Below are positions 9,788 through 18,177 of a DNA stretch of 48,382 nucleotides, one piece after another. The notes under the pieces are model-generated. The model searched no databases. It had not been told where the DNA came from and saw only the letters and a program-made list of their open reading frames with translations. Position 1 is the first letter of the stretch, and each line of letters opens with the position of its first letter. Source of the DNA: G020354785 sp965602045. Its GTDB lineage: Bacteria > Bacteroidota > Bacteroidia > Bacteroidales > UBA10428. The stretch lies in NCBI GenBank assembly GCA_965602045.1, contig CBFCXR010000002.1, positions 1-48,382 of the forward strand, written 5' to 3'. Both the position numbers and the translations under genes were made by a program.

Positions 9788-10780
9788 ATGATAGATTTAA
9801 CTACAAAATACCTGGGAATAACAATAAAAAATCCTTTAATCGTTGGTAGTTCAGGTCTTTCAAGCTCAGTTGAGGATATAAAGAAGCTCGAATCAAACGG
9901 AGCAGCCGCGGTAGTCCTGAAATCAATATTTGAAGAAGAAATTCTTCTTGAAGCAAATGCAAGAATCAAAGAAGCTGAGACGGATAAAATGATGTATACC
10001 GAATTATCGGAGACATTTGATTATGTTGATATGCATGTAAAAGAAGATAAGTTAAGTAAATATCTGAAACTTGTAGTTGATACCAAGAAAGAAGTTTTAA
10101 TACCTGTTATTGCAAGCATTAATTGTACTACACCATATGAATGGACTGATTTTGCTGTAAAGCTGCAGGATGCAGGAGCTGATGCTTTGGAATTAAATAT
10201 ATTTCTTAATCCTGTTGATTTATCTGATAAAGATTTTGAACAAACATATCTGGATATTGTAAATAAAGTTTTGAGTAGAGTGAGCATACCGGTTTCAGTT
10301 AAGATTAGCCCTTATTTTACAAAACCGGGATTAATTATTAAAAAACTTTCTGAAACAGGTATAGGAGGTATTGTATTGTTTAACCGATCTTATACTCCTG
10401 ACATTGATATTGATAGTTTTGAGGTAAAATCTGCAAATATATACAGTAACGCCGACGATCAGGGAAATGTTCTAAGGTGGATTGCTTTAATGTCAAAAAA
10501 GGTCAAATGTGACCTTGCCGCCAGCACCGGAATTCATTCGGGGGAAGCAGCTGTTAAGCAAATACTGGCAGGTGCATGTGTGGTTCAGATAGTATCTGTA
10601 TTATATCAGGAAGGATTAGAACAAATTAATGTTATGTTAAATTATATTGAAGACTGGATGACAAAAAAGGGTTATAACTATATAAGTCAGTTTAAAGGTA
10701 AGGTAAGCCAGGAAGGAATTAAGGATCCTGCCGCATTTGAAAGAATGCAGTTTATGAAATACTTTAGCGGCATTGAATAA
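9788..10780 (+). CDS. Dihydroorotate dehydrogenase-like flavoprotein without the catalytic Cys
   Basis: This 330-residue TIM-barrel protein is related to class 1 dihydroorotate dehydrogenases. It begins like them (DLTTKYLGITIKNPLIVGSS) and shows the FMN-barrel features VKIS, GGIVLFNRSY and ASTGIHSGE. The segment that normally carries the catalytic base, N-x-S-C-P-N, reads ELNIFLNP at residues 135-142 and has neither Cys nor Ser. It is therefore probably not a true pyrimidine-pathway enzyme. It follows nfnB by 81 bp on the same strand, so it may exchange electrons with the NfnA-like subunit, as PyrD does with PyrK. That partnership is inference; the substrate is unknown. Confidence 0.8.
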   Translation: MIDLTTKYLGITIKNPLIVGSSGLSSSVEDIKKLESNGAAAVVLKSIFEEEILLEANARIKEAETDKMMYTELSETFDYVDMHVKEDKLSKYLKLVVDTKKEVLIPVIASINCTTPYEWTDFAVKLQDAGADALELNIFLNPVDLSDKDFEQTYLDIVNKVLSRVSIPVSVKISPYFTKPGLIIKKLSETGIGGIVLFNRSYTPDIDIDSFEVKSANIYSNADDQGNVLRWIALMSKKVKCDLAASTGIHSGEAAVKQILAGACVVQIVSVLYQEGLEQINVMLNYIEDWMTKKGYNYISQFKGKVSQEGIKDPAAFERMQFMKYFSGIE

Positions 10781-10875
10781 GCATTAGAGGTAATAAGTCT
10801 GGGAATTAAATTAACCAATTCCAATATAACTGATTAATTCAGCGTTAAAGGAATTAAATACTTAAGATAACGGTA

Positions 10876-11373
10876 ATGACAAGAATTGGGTTATTATCAG
10901 ATACACACGGGTATCTGGACAATAGAATTTTAGAGAATTTTAGAAATTGTGATGAGATTTGGCATGCCGGAGATATAGGTGCTGTTAAAATTGCTGAAAG
11001 GTTGTTGGAATTTAAGCTGTTCAGAGCTGTTCACGGAAATATAGATGGCCCGGATATTAGAACAATATATCCTGAAAATCAACGATTTTCCTGTGAAGAT
11101 GTGGATGTCTGGATAAAACATATTGGAGGATATCCTGGTAATTATGATCGCCAGATAAGGAATGAGATTATAAAAAATCCTCCTAAATTATTCATATCAG
11201 GTCATTCACATATTTTAAAAGTAATGTTCGATAAAAAGCTTGACCTTTTACATATTAATCCCGGCGCAGCAGGCAAAACCGGATTGCATAAAGTTCGGAC
11301 TGTTGTGAGATTTATAATTGAGAAAAATGAAATAAAGGATTTAGAGGTTATTGAATTGGGAAATAGAGATTAA
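10876..11373 (+). CDS. YfcE/MJ0936-type metallophosphoesterase
   Basis: This 165-residue calcineurin-like phosphoesterase is of the small single-domain YfcE type. All metal-site motifs are present: SDTHG (Asp9, His11), GD (Asp33), HGNID (Asn55), KHIGG (His82) and GHSH (His110, His112). Such enzymes hydrolyse phosphodiesters or phosphomonoesters in the cytoplasm with a two-metal centre; the physiological substrate is unknown. It has no signal peptide. It lies 95 bp after the dihydroorotate dehydrogenase-like gene and may be the last gene of that unit. Confidence 0.88.
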   Translation: MTRIGLLSDTHGYLDNRILENFRNCDEIWHAGDIGAVKIAERLLEFKLFRAVHGNIDGPDIRTIYPENQRFSCEDVDVWIKHIGGYPGNYDRQIRNEIIKNPPKLFISGHSHILKVMFDKKLDLLHINPGAAGKTGLHKVRTVVRFIIEKNEIKDLEVIELGNRD

Positions 11374-11572
11374 AACATGAAAAATATTTAACAAACCGGG
11401 TTACTTTTTAATATCTTATGGAATTAATGTATGGAAAAGTTCTATTGGTAATATGATATCCGGTCAATAATTTAATACATATTTTCGTTATTCAAGTTCA
11501 AGTAATTAGTTAACAGGGTATTAGATTATTATAGATTAATTAAGCTAATAAATAACATCAAAATTCGTACAA

Positions 11573-12448
11573 ATGAAAACAAACAAAAAATTTGGGTGGT
11601 TAAAGGATTATGCAGATATCAGGGATTTTTCTCCCGAGCATAATAAGGTAAAACCAATGTTAACAAAGATTAAGGAGACACCGTTAAGTCTGTCATCAAG
11701 TATTCCCGCAAAGATAGATTTAAGGAAATTATGTTCACCTGTTGAAGATCAGGAAGATATTGGTTCATGTACAGCGCAGGCTGGGGTGGGATTAATTGAA
11801 TACTTTGAAAACAGGGCATATAATAAATTCCTGGATGCGTCAAGATTATTTTTATATAAAGTAACAAGGAACTATCTACAGATGGAAGGGGATACAGGTG
11901 CTTTCCTGCGATCAACTATTGCTGCAATGGCTCTTTTTGGTGTCCCTCCTGAAAAATACTGGCCTTATAATACTTTAGATTTTGATATAGAGCCGCCAGG
12001 TTTTTGTTACAGCTTTGCTCAGAATTATAAATCGATCAAATATTTCCGGCTGGATTTACTGAGTCCTTCAGATAGTAATATACTGCAAAGAATTAGAAAA
12101 TTTTTATCTATTGGTTTTCCGGCTATGTTTGGTTTCACTGTATTTGATTCAATTGAGCAAGCAGATAAAAATGAAGGACAGATACCCTTTCCTAATGCTG
12201 AAACTGATAAAGTAGCTGGAGGGCATGCGGTTGTTGCTGTCGGTTATGATGATAAGAAAGAGATAAAGCATGAAAAGAGTAAGCAAAAGTCCACAGGCGC
12301 CTTCTTAATCAGGAATTCGTGGGGAACAAATTGGGGAGAAGACGGATATGGATGGCTTCCGTATGATTATTTATTAAAATGGAATCTTGCATCTGACTGG
12401 TGGACACTTATAAAGCAGGATTATATTGACCTCGGAATATTTGATTGA
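11573..12448 (+). CDS. C1-family (papain-like) cysteine peptidase
   Basis: This 291-residue protein has the full papain catalytic set: Gln60 (oxyanion hole), Cys66 (EDIGSCTAQA), His218 (AGGHAVVAVGYD) and Asn248 (IRNSWGTNWGEDGYG). The N-terminal segment with DYADIRDFSP is common in bacterial C1 peptidases and precedes the mature-like domain. There is no signal peptide and no long propeptide, which suggests an intracellular or leaderless enzyme. It has its own upstream gap of about 200 bp. Its stop lies only 5 bp from the stop of the convergent DUF1015 gene, so no separate terminator fits between them. Confidence 0.88.
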   Translation: MKTNKKFGWLKDYADIRDFSPEHNKVKPMLTKIKETPLSLSSSIPAKIDLRKLCSPVEDQEDIGSCTAQAGVGLIEYFENRAYNKFLDASRLFLYKVTRNYLQMEGDTGAFLRSTIAAMALFGVPPEKYWPYNTLDFDIEPPGFCYSFAQNYKSIKYFRLDLLSPSDSNILQRIRKFLSIGFPAMFGFTVFDSIEQADKNEGQIPFPNAETDKVAGGHAVVAVGYDDKKEIKHEKSKQKSTGAFLIRNSWGTNWGEDGYGWLPYDYLLKWNLASDWWTLIKQDYIDLGIFD

Positions 12449-12453
12449 GGATT

Positions 12454-13701
12454 TTATCCGAAACTATGTATAACCAGGCCGCTTCTTAGTTTAGGTTCAA
12501 ACCATGTTGTCTTAGGCGGCATTATATTATCTGTGTCAGCGATATTGATCAGTTGTTCCATGCTTACAGGATATAGTGCAAATGCAACTTTCATTTTACC
12601 GCTATCGACCCTTTTCTTTAGCTCACTTAATCCGCGAATTCCTCCTACAAAATCAATCCTCGTGGATTTTCTTAGATCAGTAATATCTAAAACAGGTCCC
12701 AGAATATGGTTTGATAAAATTGTAACATCTAAACAATCAATTGGATCATTATCATTAAATATTCCCTCTTTTGCTTTCAGTGCATACCATTTACCTTCAA
12801 TGTACATTGAAAATTCATGTAATACTGAAGGTTTATACTCATTTGAACCTTTTTCCTCTAAATGGAAATTGTTTTTTAATTTTTCAATAAATTGAGAAGC
12901 TGAATTCCCATTCAGGTCTTTAATAACACGATTATAATCAATTATTTGAAGGTGACTTGCAGGAAAGTGTACAGCCATGAAATAGTTATAGTCTTCTTTA
13001 CCTGTATGATTCGGATTATTTTGCTTTTGCTCCAATGCTACTTTTGCAGCAGCTGCTGTGCGATGGTGACCGTCAGCGACATAGGTACATGGTATATCAT
13101 TTTTAAATTTATTCTCCAACAGTTTAATCATATCTTTATCATCAACAACCCAGAAATGATGGCCTATTCCATCATATGCATCAAAATTGTATTCAGGTTC
13201 ACTCTGTGTAATAATCTTAACAGCGTTATTAATATCTTCATCATCCTGATAAGTGAAAAATACCGGTTCTGCATGAAATTTATGGTGTTTTATAATATTA
13301 ATCCTGTCAAGTTCCTTGTCAGGCATGGTTAACTCATGTTTTTTGATTTTATTATTTTCATAGTCGTCAATATGTGCACAGCCTAAGATTCCGTACTGAG
13401 TTTTGTTCTGAAAGCTTTGAGCATATATATAAAAACAAGGTTCAGGATCCTCGAAAAATATGCCGTCATCAATAAATTTCATAAGATTTTCCCGTCCTTT
13501 TTCATAAACCTTATTTGAGTGTATGTCAATATCTTTTGGAAGATCCACTTCCGGTTTAATGACATGTAAAAACGAATAGGGATTATCTTTCACCAGTTTT
13601 CTTGCTTCTTCTGAGCTTAAAACGTCATAAGGCCTGGATGCTATTTGCCGGGCAAATTCCTTTTTTGGCCGGAATCCCTTAAATGGTTTTAATATGGCCA
13701 T
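12454..13701 (-). CDS. DUF1015 family protein
   Basis: This 415-residue protein belongs to the DUF1015 family, recognised by its start (LKPFKGFRP), the ASRPYDVLSSEEA segment near residue 21, the central YVADGHHRTAAA motif and a MPPKTTWFEPKLRSG end. The biochemical function is unknown; the DGHHR motif looks like a metal or phosphate site, but that is a guess. It is the third gene of a minus-strand set serC-serA-DUF1015, an arrangement common in Bacteroidota, which hints at a link to serine metabolism. Its start is 114 bp after the serA stop. Confidence 0.88.
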   Translation of the reverse strand: MAILKPFKGFRPKKEFARQIASRPYDVLSSEEARKLVKDNPYSFLHVIKPEVDLPKDIDIHSNKVYEKGRENLMKFIDDGIFFEDPEPCFYIYAQSFQNKTQYGILGCAHIDDYENNKIKKHELTMPDKELDRINIIKHHKFHAEPVFFTYQDDEDINNAVKIITQSEPEYNFDAYDGIGHHFWVVDDKDMIKLLENKFKNDIPCTYVADGHHRTAAAAKVALEQKQNNPNHTGKEDYNYFMAVHFPASHLQIIDYNRVIKDLNGNSASQFIEKLKNNFHLEEKGSNEYKPSVLHEFSMYIEGKWYALKAKEGIFNDNDPIDCLDVTILSNHILGPVLDITDLRKSTRIDFVGGIRGLSELKKRVDSGKMKVAFALYPVSMEQLINIADTDNIMPPKTTWFEPKLRSGLVIHSFG

Positions 13702-13815
13702 ATATATAAATATTAAGTAGAAAATAAAGTATGTACTTCTAAATATATTACTTGCAATAATTGCTGTAACAGTACGATAGCAACTATTATAAAGAGAAAG
13801 CCAAATAGTTAATAA

Positions 13816-14736
13816 TTAATTAACCTGGAATGTTTTATCGCCTTCATTAATAAACTTTACTATTTGACTGGAAGCTGCCAATCCGGCATTTATATTTGCC
13901 TCAGCAGTCTGAGCTCCCATTTTCTTAGGAGTGAACAGATATCTGCCTTCATATTTTGCTGCTATTTCATCTTTACAGCCAGGAGTAATGTCTGAAATAT
14001 ATCTGAAATCATCCCTTTCTTCAAACATTTGTAAAATTGATTTTTCACAAATAATCTCTTTTCTTGCAGGATTAACCAGGGTTGCTCCCTTAGGCATTAA
14101 GGATAAAAGATCATGGTTAATTGACTCTTTAGTATCATCGGTTGCCGGAATAATAACAGCAACGTACTGACATTTTGTATATAGGTTCTTAATGTCCGTT
14201 TCATAAATTATCCCGTCCTTTTCAATTAATTGCTTATCAATATAGGGATCAAATGCATGAACTGTCATTCCAATACCTTTAGCAATTTTTCCTATTAGCC
14301 TTCCAACATTACCATATGCGTGAAGTCCCAGTGTTTTGCCTTTTAGTTCTGTACCTGCAGAACCATCAAACCCTTTTCTATTGAGAAATATCATCATGCC
14401 TATTGCCAGTTCGGCTACTGCATTAGAATTTTGGCCGGGTGTGTTCATAACCACAATATCTTTAGCTGAAGCAGCTTTAAGGTCAATATTATCGTAACCG
14501 GCACCGGCTCTCACAACAATTTTCAGGTTGTTTCCTGCATTAATTACTTCTTCATCAACAATATCACTTCTCACAATAAGTGCATCCACATTTTCAACTG
14601 CTTTTATCAAAGCACTTTGATCCGCGTATTTTTCCAATAATTGCAATTCAAATCCCGCATTATCAAATATTTTTTTCATACCGGCTACTGCAACAGGTGC
14701 AAACGGTTTTACTGTAGCTATCAATACTTTAGTCAT
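13816..14736 (-). CDS. serA: D-3-phosphoglycerate dehydrogenase, short ACT-less type with active-site Lys
   Basis: This 306-residue D-isomer 2-hydroxyacid dehydrogenase oxidises 3-phosphoglycerate to 3-phosphohydroxypyruvate, the first step of serine synthesis. The NAD-binding glycine region is GLHAYGNVG (137-145), the substrate Arg lies near VVRAGAGYDNID (76) and VNPAR (225). The usual active-site His (TPHxGAxT) is replaced by Lys271 (FTPKKMGAQTAEA). That places it with the type IIIK enzymes described from Entamoeba. It lacks the C-terminal ACT regulatory domain of E. coli SerA, so direct serine feedback through ACT is not expected. It lies 25 bp downstream of serC, almost certainly in one operon. 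Confidence 0.93.
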   Translation of the reverse strand: MTKVLIATVKPFAPVAVAGMKKIFDNAGFELQLLEKYADQSALIKAVENVDALIVRSDIVDEEVINAGNNLKIVVRAGAGYDNIDLKAASAKDIVVMNTPGQNSNAVAELAIGMMIFLNRKGFDGSAGTELKGKTLGLHAYGNVGRLIGKIAKGIGMTVHAFDPYIDKQLIEKDGIIYETDIKNLYTKCQYVAVIIPATDDTKESINHDLLSLMPKGATLVNPARKEIICEKSILQMFEERDDFRYISDITPGCKDEIAAKYEGRYLFTPKKMGAQTAEANINAGLAASSQIVKFINEGDKTFQVN

Positions 14737-14761
14737 GTTTTATATTTTTTATTGAATTATA

Positions 14762-15832
14762 TTAAAGTTTTGCTTCAAATTCTTTCATAGCATTAGTTAA
14801 TGCAATTACACTTTCTTTTGGTAAAGCATTATATATTGAAGCCCTGAAACCTCCGACAGATCTGTGACCCTTAATTCCTACCAATCCTTGTGAAGCAGCA
14901 AATTCAAGAAATTCTCCTTCTTTTTCCTTATAAGATTCATTCATTACAAACGTTACATTCATTATGGAACGATCTTCCTCATTTGTTACAGGTGGAATAA
15001 ACAGTTTGTTTCTATCTATCTCATCATATAGAACGCCGGCTTTTTCTTTATTAATCTTATGCATAGCTTCTACTCCGCCAATATTTTTAAGCCATTTCAG
15101 GGTTTGAAGACATGCAAATACAGCGAGGCATGGTGGAGTATTAAACAGCGAACCTTTATCAATATGCGTACTGTAATTTAACATTGTTGGTATCTTCCTG
15201 TCAACTTTTCCCAGAATATCTTCTTTAATTATGGTAAAAGCCACTCCGGCAGGTCCCAGGTTTTTTTGAGCACCTCCGTAAATAATAGCATATTTTGAGA
15301 TATCTACAGGCCTGCTTAAAATATCTGAAGATGAATCAGCGACCAGAGGAACATCGATATTTAAGTCCTCTTTTATCTCGGTTCCATAAATAGTATTATT
15401 TGTTGTTATATGAAAATAATCAGCATCTTTAGGAATTGAATAGTTTTTTGGGATGTAATTATAATTTGAGTCTTTAGAGGATGCAACAATATCAACCTCA
15501 CCTATCATCTGCGCTTCCTTAATTGCTTTTGATGCCCATGAACCGGTATCCATATAAGCTGCTTTTTTATTAAGCAAATTAAAAGGTATCATACTAAATT
15601 GTAAACTTGCACCACCGTGAAGGAATAATACTGAATAACCGTCAGGAATATTTAATAATTCCTTGAACAATGACTGAGCATTATCCATTATTTCCGAGAA
15701 TTCCTTACTTCTGTGTGAAATTTCCATCACAGATAATCCGGTGCTATTCAAATTCAATACGCCTTCAGCAGTGTTCTTAACAGTGTACTCAGGTAAAACC
15801 GATGGCCCGGGGTTAAAGTTATGTTTCTTCAT
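14762..15832 (-). CDS. serC: Phosphoserine aminotransferase
   Basis: This 356-residue class V aminotransferase transfers the amino group of glutamate to 3-phosphohydroxypyruvate to make phosphoserine, and in many bacteria also acts in pyridoxal phosphate synthesis. It shows the N-terminal NFNPGPSVLP motif, HGGASLQFSMIP, the PLP-binding Lys in YGGAQKNLGPAG, and the C-terminal GHRSVGGFRASIYNA motif. The length is normal. It is the first gene of the serC-serA-DUF1015 set. A 143-bp gap separates it from comB, which ends upstream on the same strand. Confidence 0.96.
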   Translation of the reverse strand: MKKHNFNPGPSVLPEYTVKNTAEGVLNLNSTGLSVMEISHRSKEFSEIMDNAQSLFKELLNIPDGYSVLFLHGGASLQFSMIPFNLLNKKAAYMDTGSWASKAIKEAQMIGEVDIVASSKDSNYNYIPKNYSIPKDADYFHITTNNTIYGTEIKEDLNIDVPLVADSSSDILSRPVDISKYAIIYGGAQKNLGPAGVAFTIIKEDILGKVDRKIPTMLNYSTHIDKGSLFNTPPCLAVFACLQTLKWLKNIGGVEAMHKINKEKAGVLYDEIDRNKLFIPPVTNEEDRSIMNVTFVMNESYKEKEGEFLEFAASQGLVGIKGHRSVGGFRASIYNALPKESVIALTNAMKEFEAKL

Positions 15833-15975
15833 AAATTACAAATTTTATTTGTTAAACAATTAACAACTGAAAAAGAGGTCTAAAATTAATAAAATAAATA
15901 TAGTATAGACAAATTTTTTAAAAAAATATAACAGACATTTTTCAACAAAAAAAAATGTTAAAAAATTCAATAAGT

Positions 15976-16722
15976 TTATAACTGTTTTTGTCCTTCCAAT
16001 TTCACTAACTTAATAAGAAAGTAATCTTTTAAGGCAGGTATAATATCTGTTTGATCAAGAGTATGGCAATATTCAATCACATCGTCAAGTTTGTTTTTTC
16101 TTAATCTGTGCCTTTGGGCTGCTTTATCGATGTATGCCATAAGGTCCATTCTGGCGACATTCCATAAATCAATTGAAGCCAGTGTGGAATCACATATTGT
16201 ATAAAAGTTCTCATTTTTCAGAATTATTGAAGCTAATGCTCCGGCAAATAATGAATCCTCGAGGTTGAATTTATCTTTCCATCCTGCACACAAAATCAAC
16301 AAATCACGATCAGTTTTAATAATATAATCTGCCAATGAATTAATATTAAGATATGCACCAATAAGGACTCTGTAACTATCCTTTGCCATCATTATTGAGT
16401 TTGTACCATTTGTTGTACTATATACAATTTCCTTACCCTCAATCCGGTTACGGGTGAAATTAAAAGGTGAATTGCCGAAATCGGCAAAATCCCTGACTAT
16501 ACCATCACGTTCAGCAGCAACAATAAATCCTTTATCTTTATAAGTTTTCGCCTCTTCAAGCGTGGCAACCGGTATAATTTTTTCAACACCATTCATAAAC
16601 GCAGTTATAATAGCTGAGGTAGCCCTTAATATATCAACAATAATTACAACAGCATCCTTGCTGTTAAATGCAGAGAAAATCGCGGGGGAAAAGCATACTT
16701 CTATTTTGTTCTTATTTTTCAT
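15976..16722 (-). CDS. comB: ComB-family 2-phosphosulfolactate phosphatase
   Basis: This 248-residue protein matches the ComB family, Mg-dependent phosphatases that convert 2-phosphosulfolactate to sulfolactate. Conserved segments are VIIVDILRATSAI, AAERDG, DFGNSPFNF and the STTNGTNSI loop. In methanogens ComB works in coenzyme M synthesis; ComB homologues in Bacteroidota lack that context, and no ComA (phosphosulfolactate synthase) lies in the window. A role in sulfonate or sulfonolipid metabolism is possible but unproven. A weak -7-like element (minus-strand TATTTTTG, 16757-16764) sits 35 bp upstream. The family assignment is firm; the substrate is not. Confidence 0.82.
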   Translation of the reverse strand: MKNKNKIEVCFSPAIFSAFNSKDAVVIIVDILRATSAIITAFMNGVEKIIPVATLEEAKTYKDKGFIVAAERDGIVRDFADFGNSPFNFTRNRIEGKEIVYSTTNGTNSIMMAKDSYRVLIGAYLNINSLADYIIKTDRDLLILCAGWKDKFNLEDSLFAGALASIILKNENFYTICDSTLASIDLWNVARMDLMAYIDKAAQRHRLRKNKLDDVIEYCHTLDQTDIIPALKDYFLIKLVKLEGQKQL

Positions 16723-16817
16723 TGTTTAGTTAACCAGAGATGTATGATAAATTGCACAAAAATAATATAAATTAGATTATATCGCCCCTTTAGGACTATG
16801 TTATATTCATTCTATTT

Positions 16818-16869
16818 ATCGCAGTGCGATGCCCAGTGCTAATATTATTAATCCCTGCCTGACGGCGGG
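16818..16869. repeat. Two short GC-rich inverted repeats between gcvT and comB
   Basis: At 16818-16830 a perfect 6-bp dyad (ATCGCA, one base, TGCGAT) is followed by a second stem at 16853-16869 (CCCTGCC, loop TGAC, GGCGGG; one bulged base). Both stand out from the AT-rich background. On the minus strand the second stem begins 17 nt after the gcvT stop, so it could end or stabilise the gcvT transcript. It has no T-run, so a simple intrinsic terminator is unlikely. It resembles short palindromic intergenic elements seen in Bacteroidota, from memory only. Confidence 0.45.
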
Positions 16870-16886
16870 TTTCTCCATCCATATTA

Positions 16887-17978
16887 TTATGCCTTCTTGT
16901 AAAATGGCATACCAACCACAGTTGCCTTAAGCGATTTATTACGAATGTTTAAGTAAATTTCCTGCCCCTGGTTTGAATATTCAGTTTTCACATAACCCAT
17001 ACCAATGGCCTTATTCAATGATGGCGACATTGTTCCTGAGGTAACTTCACCTATTTTATTACTTTTATTATCTGTTATTTCATAATGATGCCGGGGAATA
17101 CCTCTATCGTTCATTTCGAATCCAATTAATTTTTTATTAACGCCATTAATTTTCTGATCAAGTAATCTTTGTTTATCGATAAAGTTTTTGTTATCTGTAA
17201 ATTTTGTAATCCATCCTAATCCGGCTTCAATAGGGGAGGTGTTATCATCGATATCGTTTCCGTACAGGCAATAACCCATTTCTAATCTAAGTGTGTCGCG
17301 TGCAGCAAGGCCTACAGGTTTAATATCATATTCCTTGCCGGAGTTAAATATAGCATTCCATAGAGGTATTCCATAATTGTTACGGAAATACAATTCAAAA
17401 CCACCTGAACCGGTATAACCTGTTGCTGATATAATAACATCTTTAGCATCGACCATCTCACCAACAACGAATGAAAAACTGCTGATTTCTGATAAGTTGA
17501 CATCAGTGATTTTTTGCAGAACTTTAACAGCATTCGGCCCCTGAACGGCAATTTGTGAGATTTTATCCGAACTGTTTTCAAGTTCTGCTCCCGGACTATT
17601 ATTCTTATTGATCCAGTTCCAGTCCTTTTCAACATTCGCTGCATTTACAACTAACATATATTTGTCTTCTTCAAATTTATACACTATAAGGTCATCCACA
17701 ATGCCTCCGTTTCCATTTGGGAAGCACGCATATTGTGCTCTGCCAACTTTAAGTAAGGAAATATCATTTGATAATATTAATTGTAATAAATCCAGGGCAT
17801 TTGTACCCTTCACCCAAATTTCTCCCATATGTGAAACATCAAATACGCCGACCGAATTACGTACTGCAAGATGTTCATTGATAATTCCGGAATATTCAAC
17901 AGGCATTTCAAAGTCACAGAATTCAATCATTCGTGCGCCTAAAGTTTTATGTATTTTGTTAAAAACAGTGCTCTTCAT
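16887..17978 (-). CDS. gcvT: Glycine cleavage system T protein (aminomethyltransferase)
   Basis: This 363-residue protein transfers the aminomethyl group from the lipoylated H protein to tetrahydrofolate, releasing ammonia and 5,10-methylene-THF. Family motifs include FCDFEMPVEYSGI near the start, GVFDVSHMGEI, ATGYTGSGGFELYF, AARDTLRLEMGYCLYGND and the C-terminal GTMSPSLNKAIGMGYV. The length is standard. gcvH and gcvP are not in the window, so the gene is separate from them, as is common in Bacteroidota. It lies upstream of comB on the same strand with a 164-bp gap holding two hairpins. Confidence 0.96.
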   Translation of the reverse strand: MKSTVFNKIHKTLGARMIEFCDFEMPVEYSGIINEHLAVRNSVGVFDVSHMGEIWVKGTNALDLLQLILSNDISLLKVGRAQYACFPNGNGGIVDDLIVYKFEEDKYMLVVNAANVEKDWNWINKNNSPGAELENSSDKISQIAVQGPNAVKVLQKITDVNLSEISSFSFVVGEMVDAKDVIISATGYTGSGGFELYFRNNYGIPLWNAIFNSGKEYDIKPVGLAARDTLRLEMGYCLYGNDIDDNTSPIEAGLGWITKFTDNKNFIDKQRLLDQKINGVNKKLIGFEMNDRGIPRHHYEITDNKSNKIGEVTSGTMSPSLNKAIGMGYVKTEYSNQGQEIYLNIRNKSLKATVVGMPFYKKA

Positions 17979-18177
17979 AAAATAAAATTTAAACGTTCTA
18001 TCAAATTATATAAATAGAAAATAATATTAATATTAATCTTAATTGGAAATTACTTTCGTTATCCGGAGTAATATTAAATAAAAAAGTAAATAAGATAACT
18101 ACAGATAATAATTACAATCATCAAAGATGGAAAAAACATTTAGTGATGTTTGCTGAATTTAATTTCCGCCCTTCTTT

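Noticed and set aside
9788..10780. True pyrD (dihydroorotate dehydrogenase)
   Set aside because: The catalytic Cys/Ser segment is missing, so only a family-level name is justified.
12946..13332. 128-codon plus-strand frame within the DUF1015 gene
   Set aside because: It is antisense to a well-conserved family protein and shows no recognisable domain.
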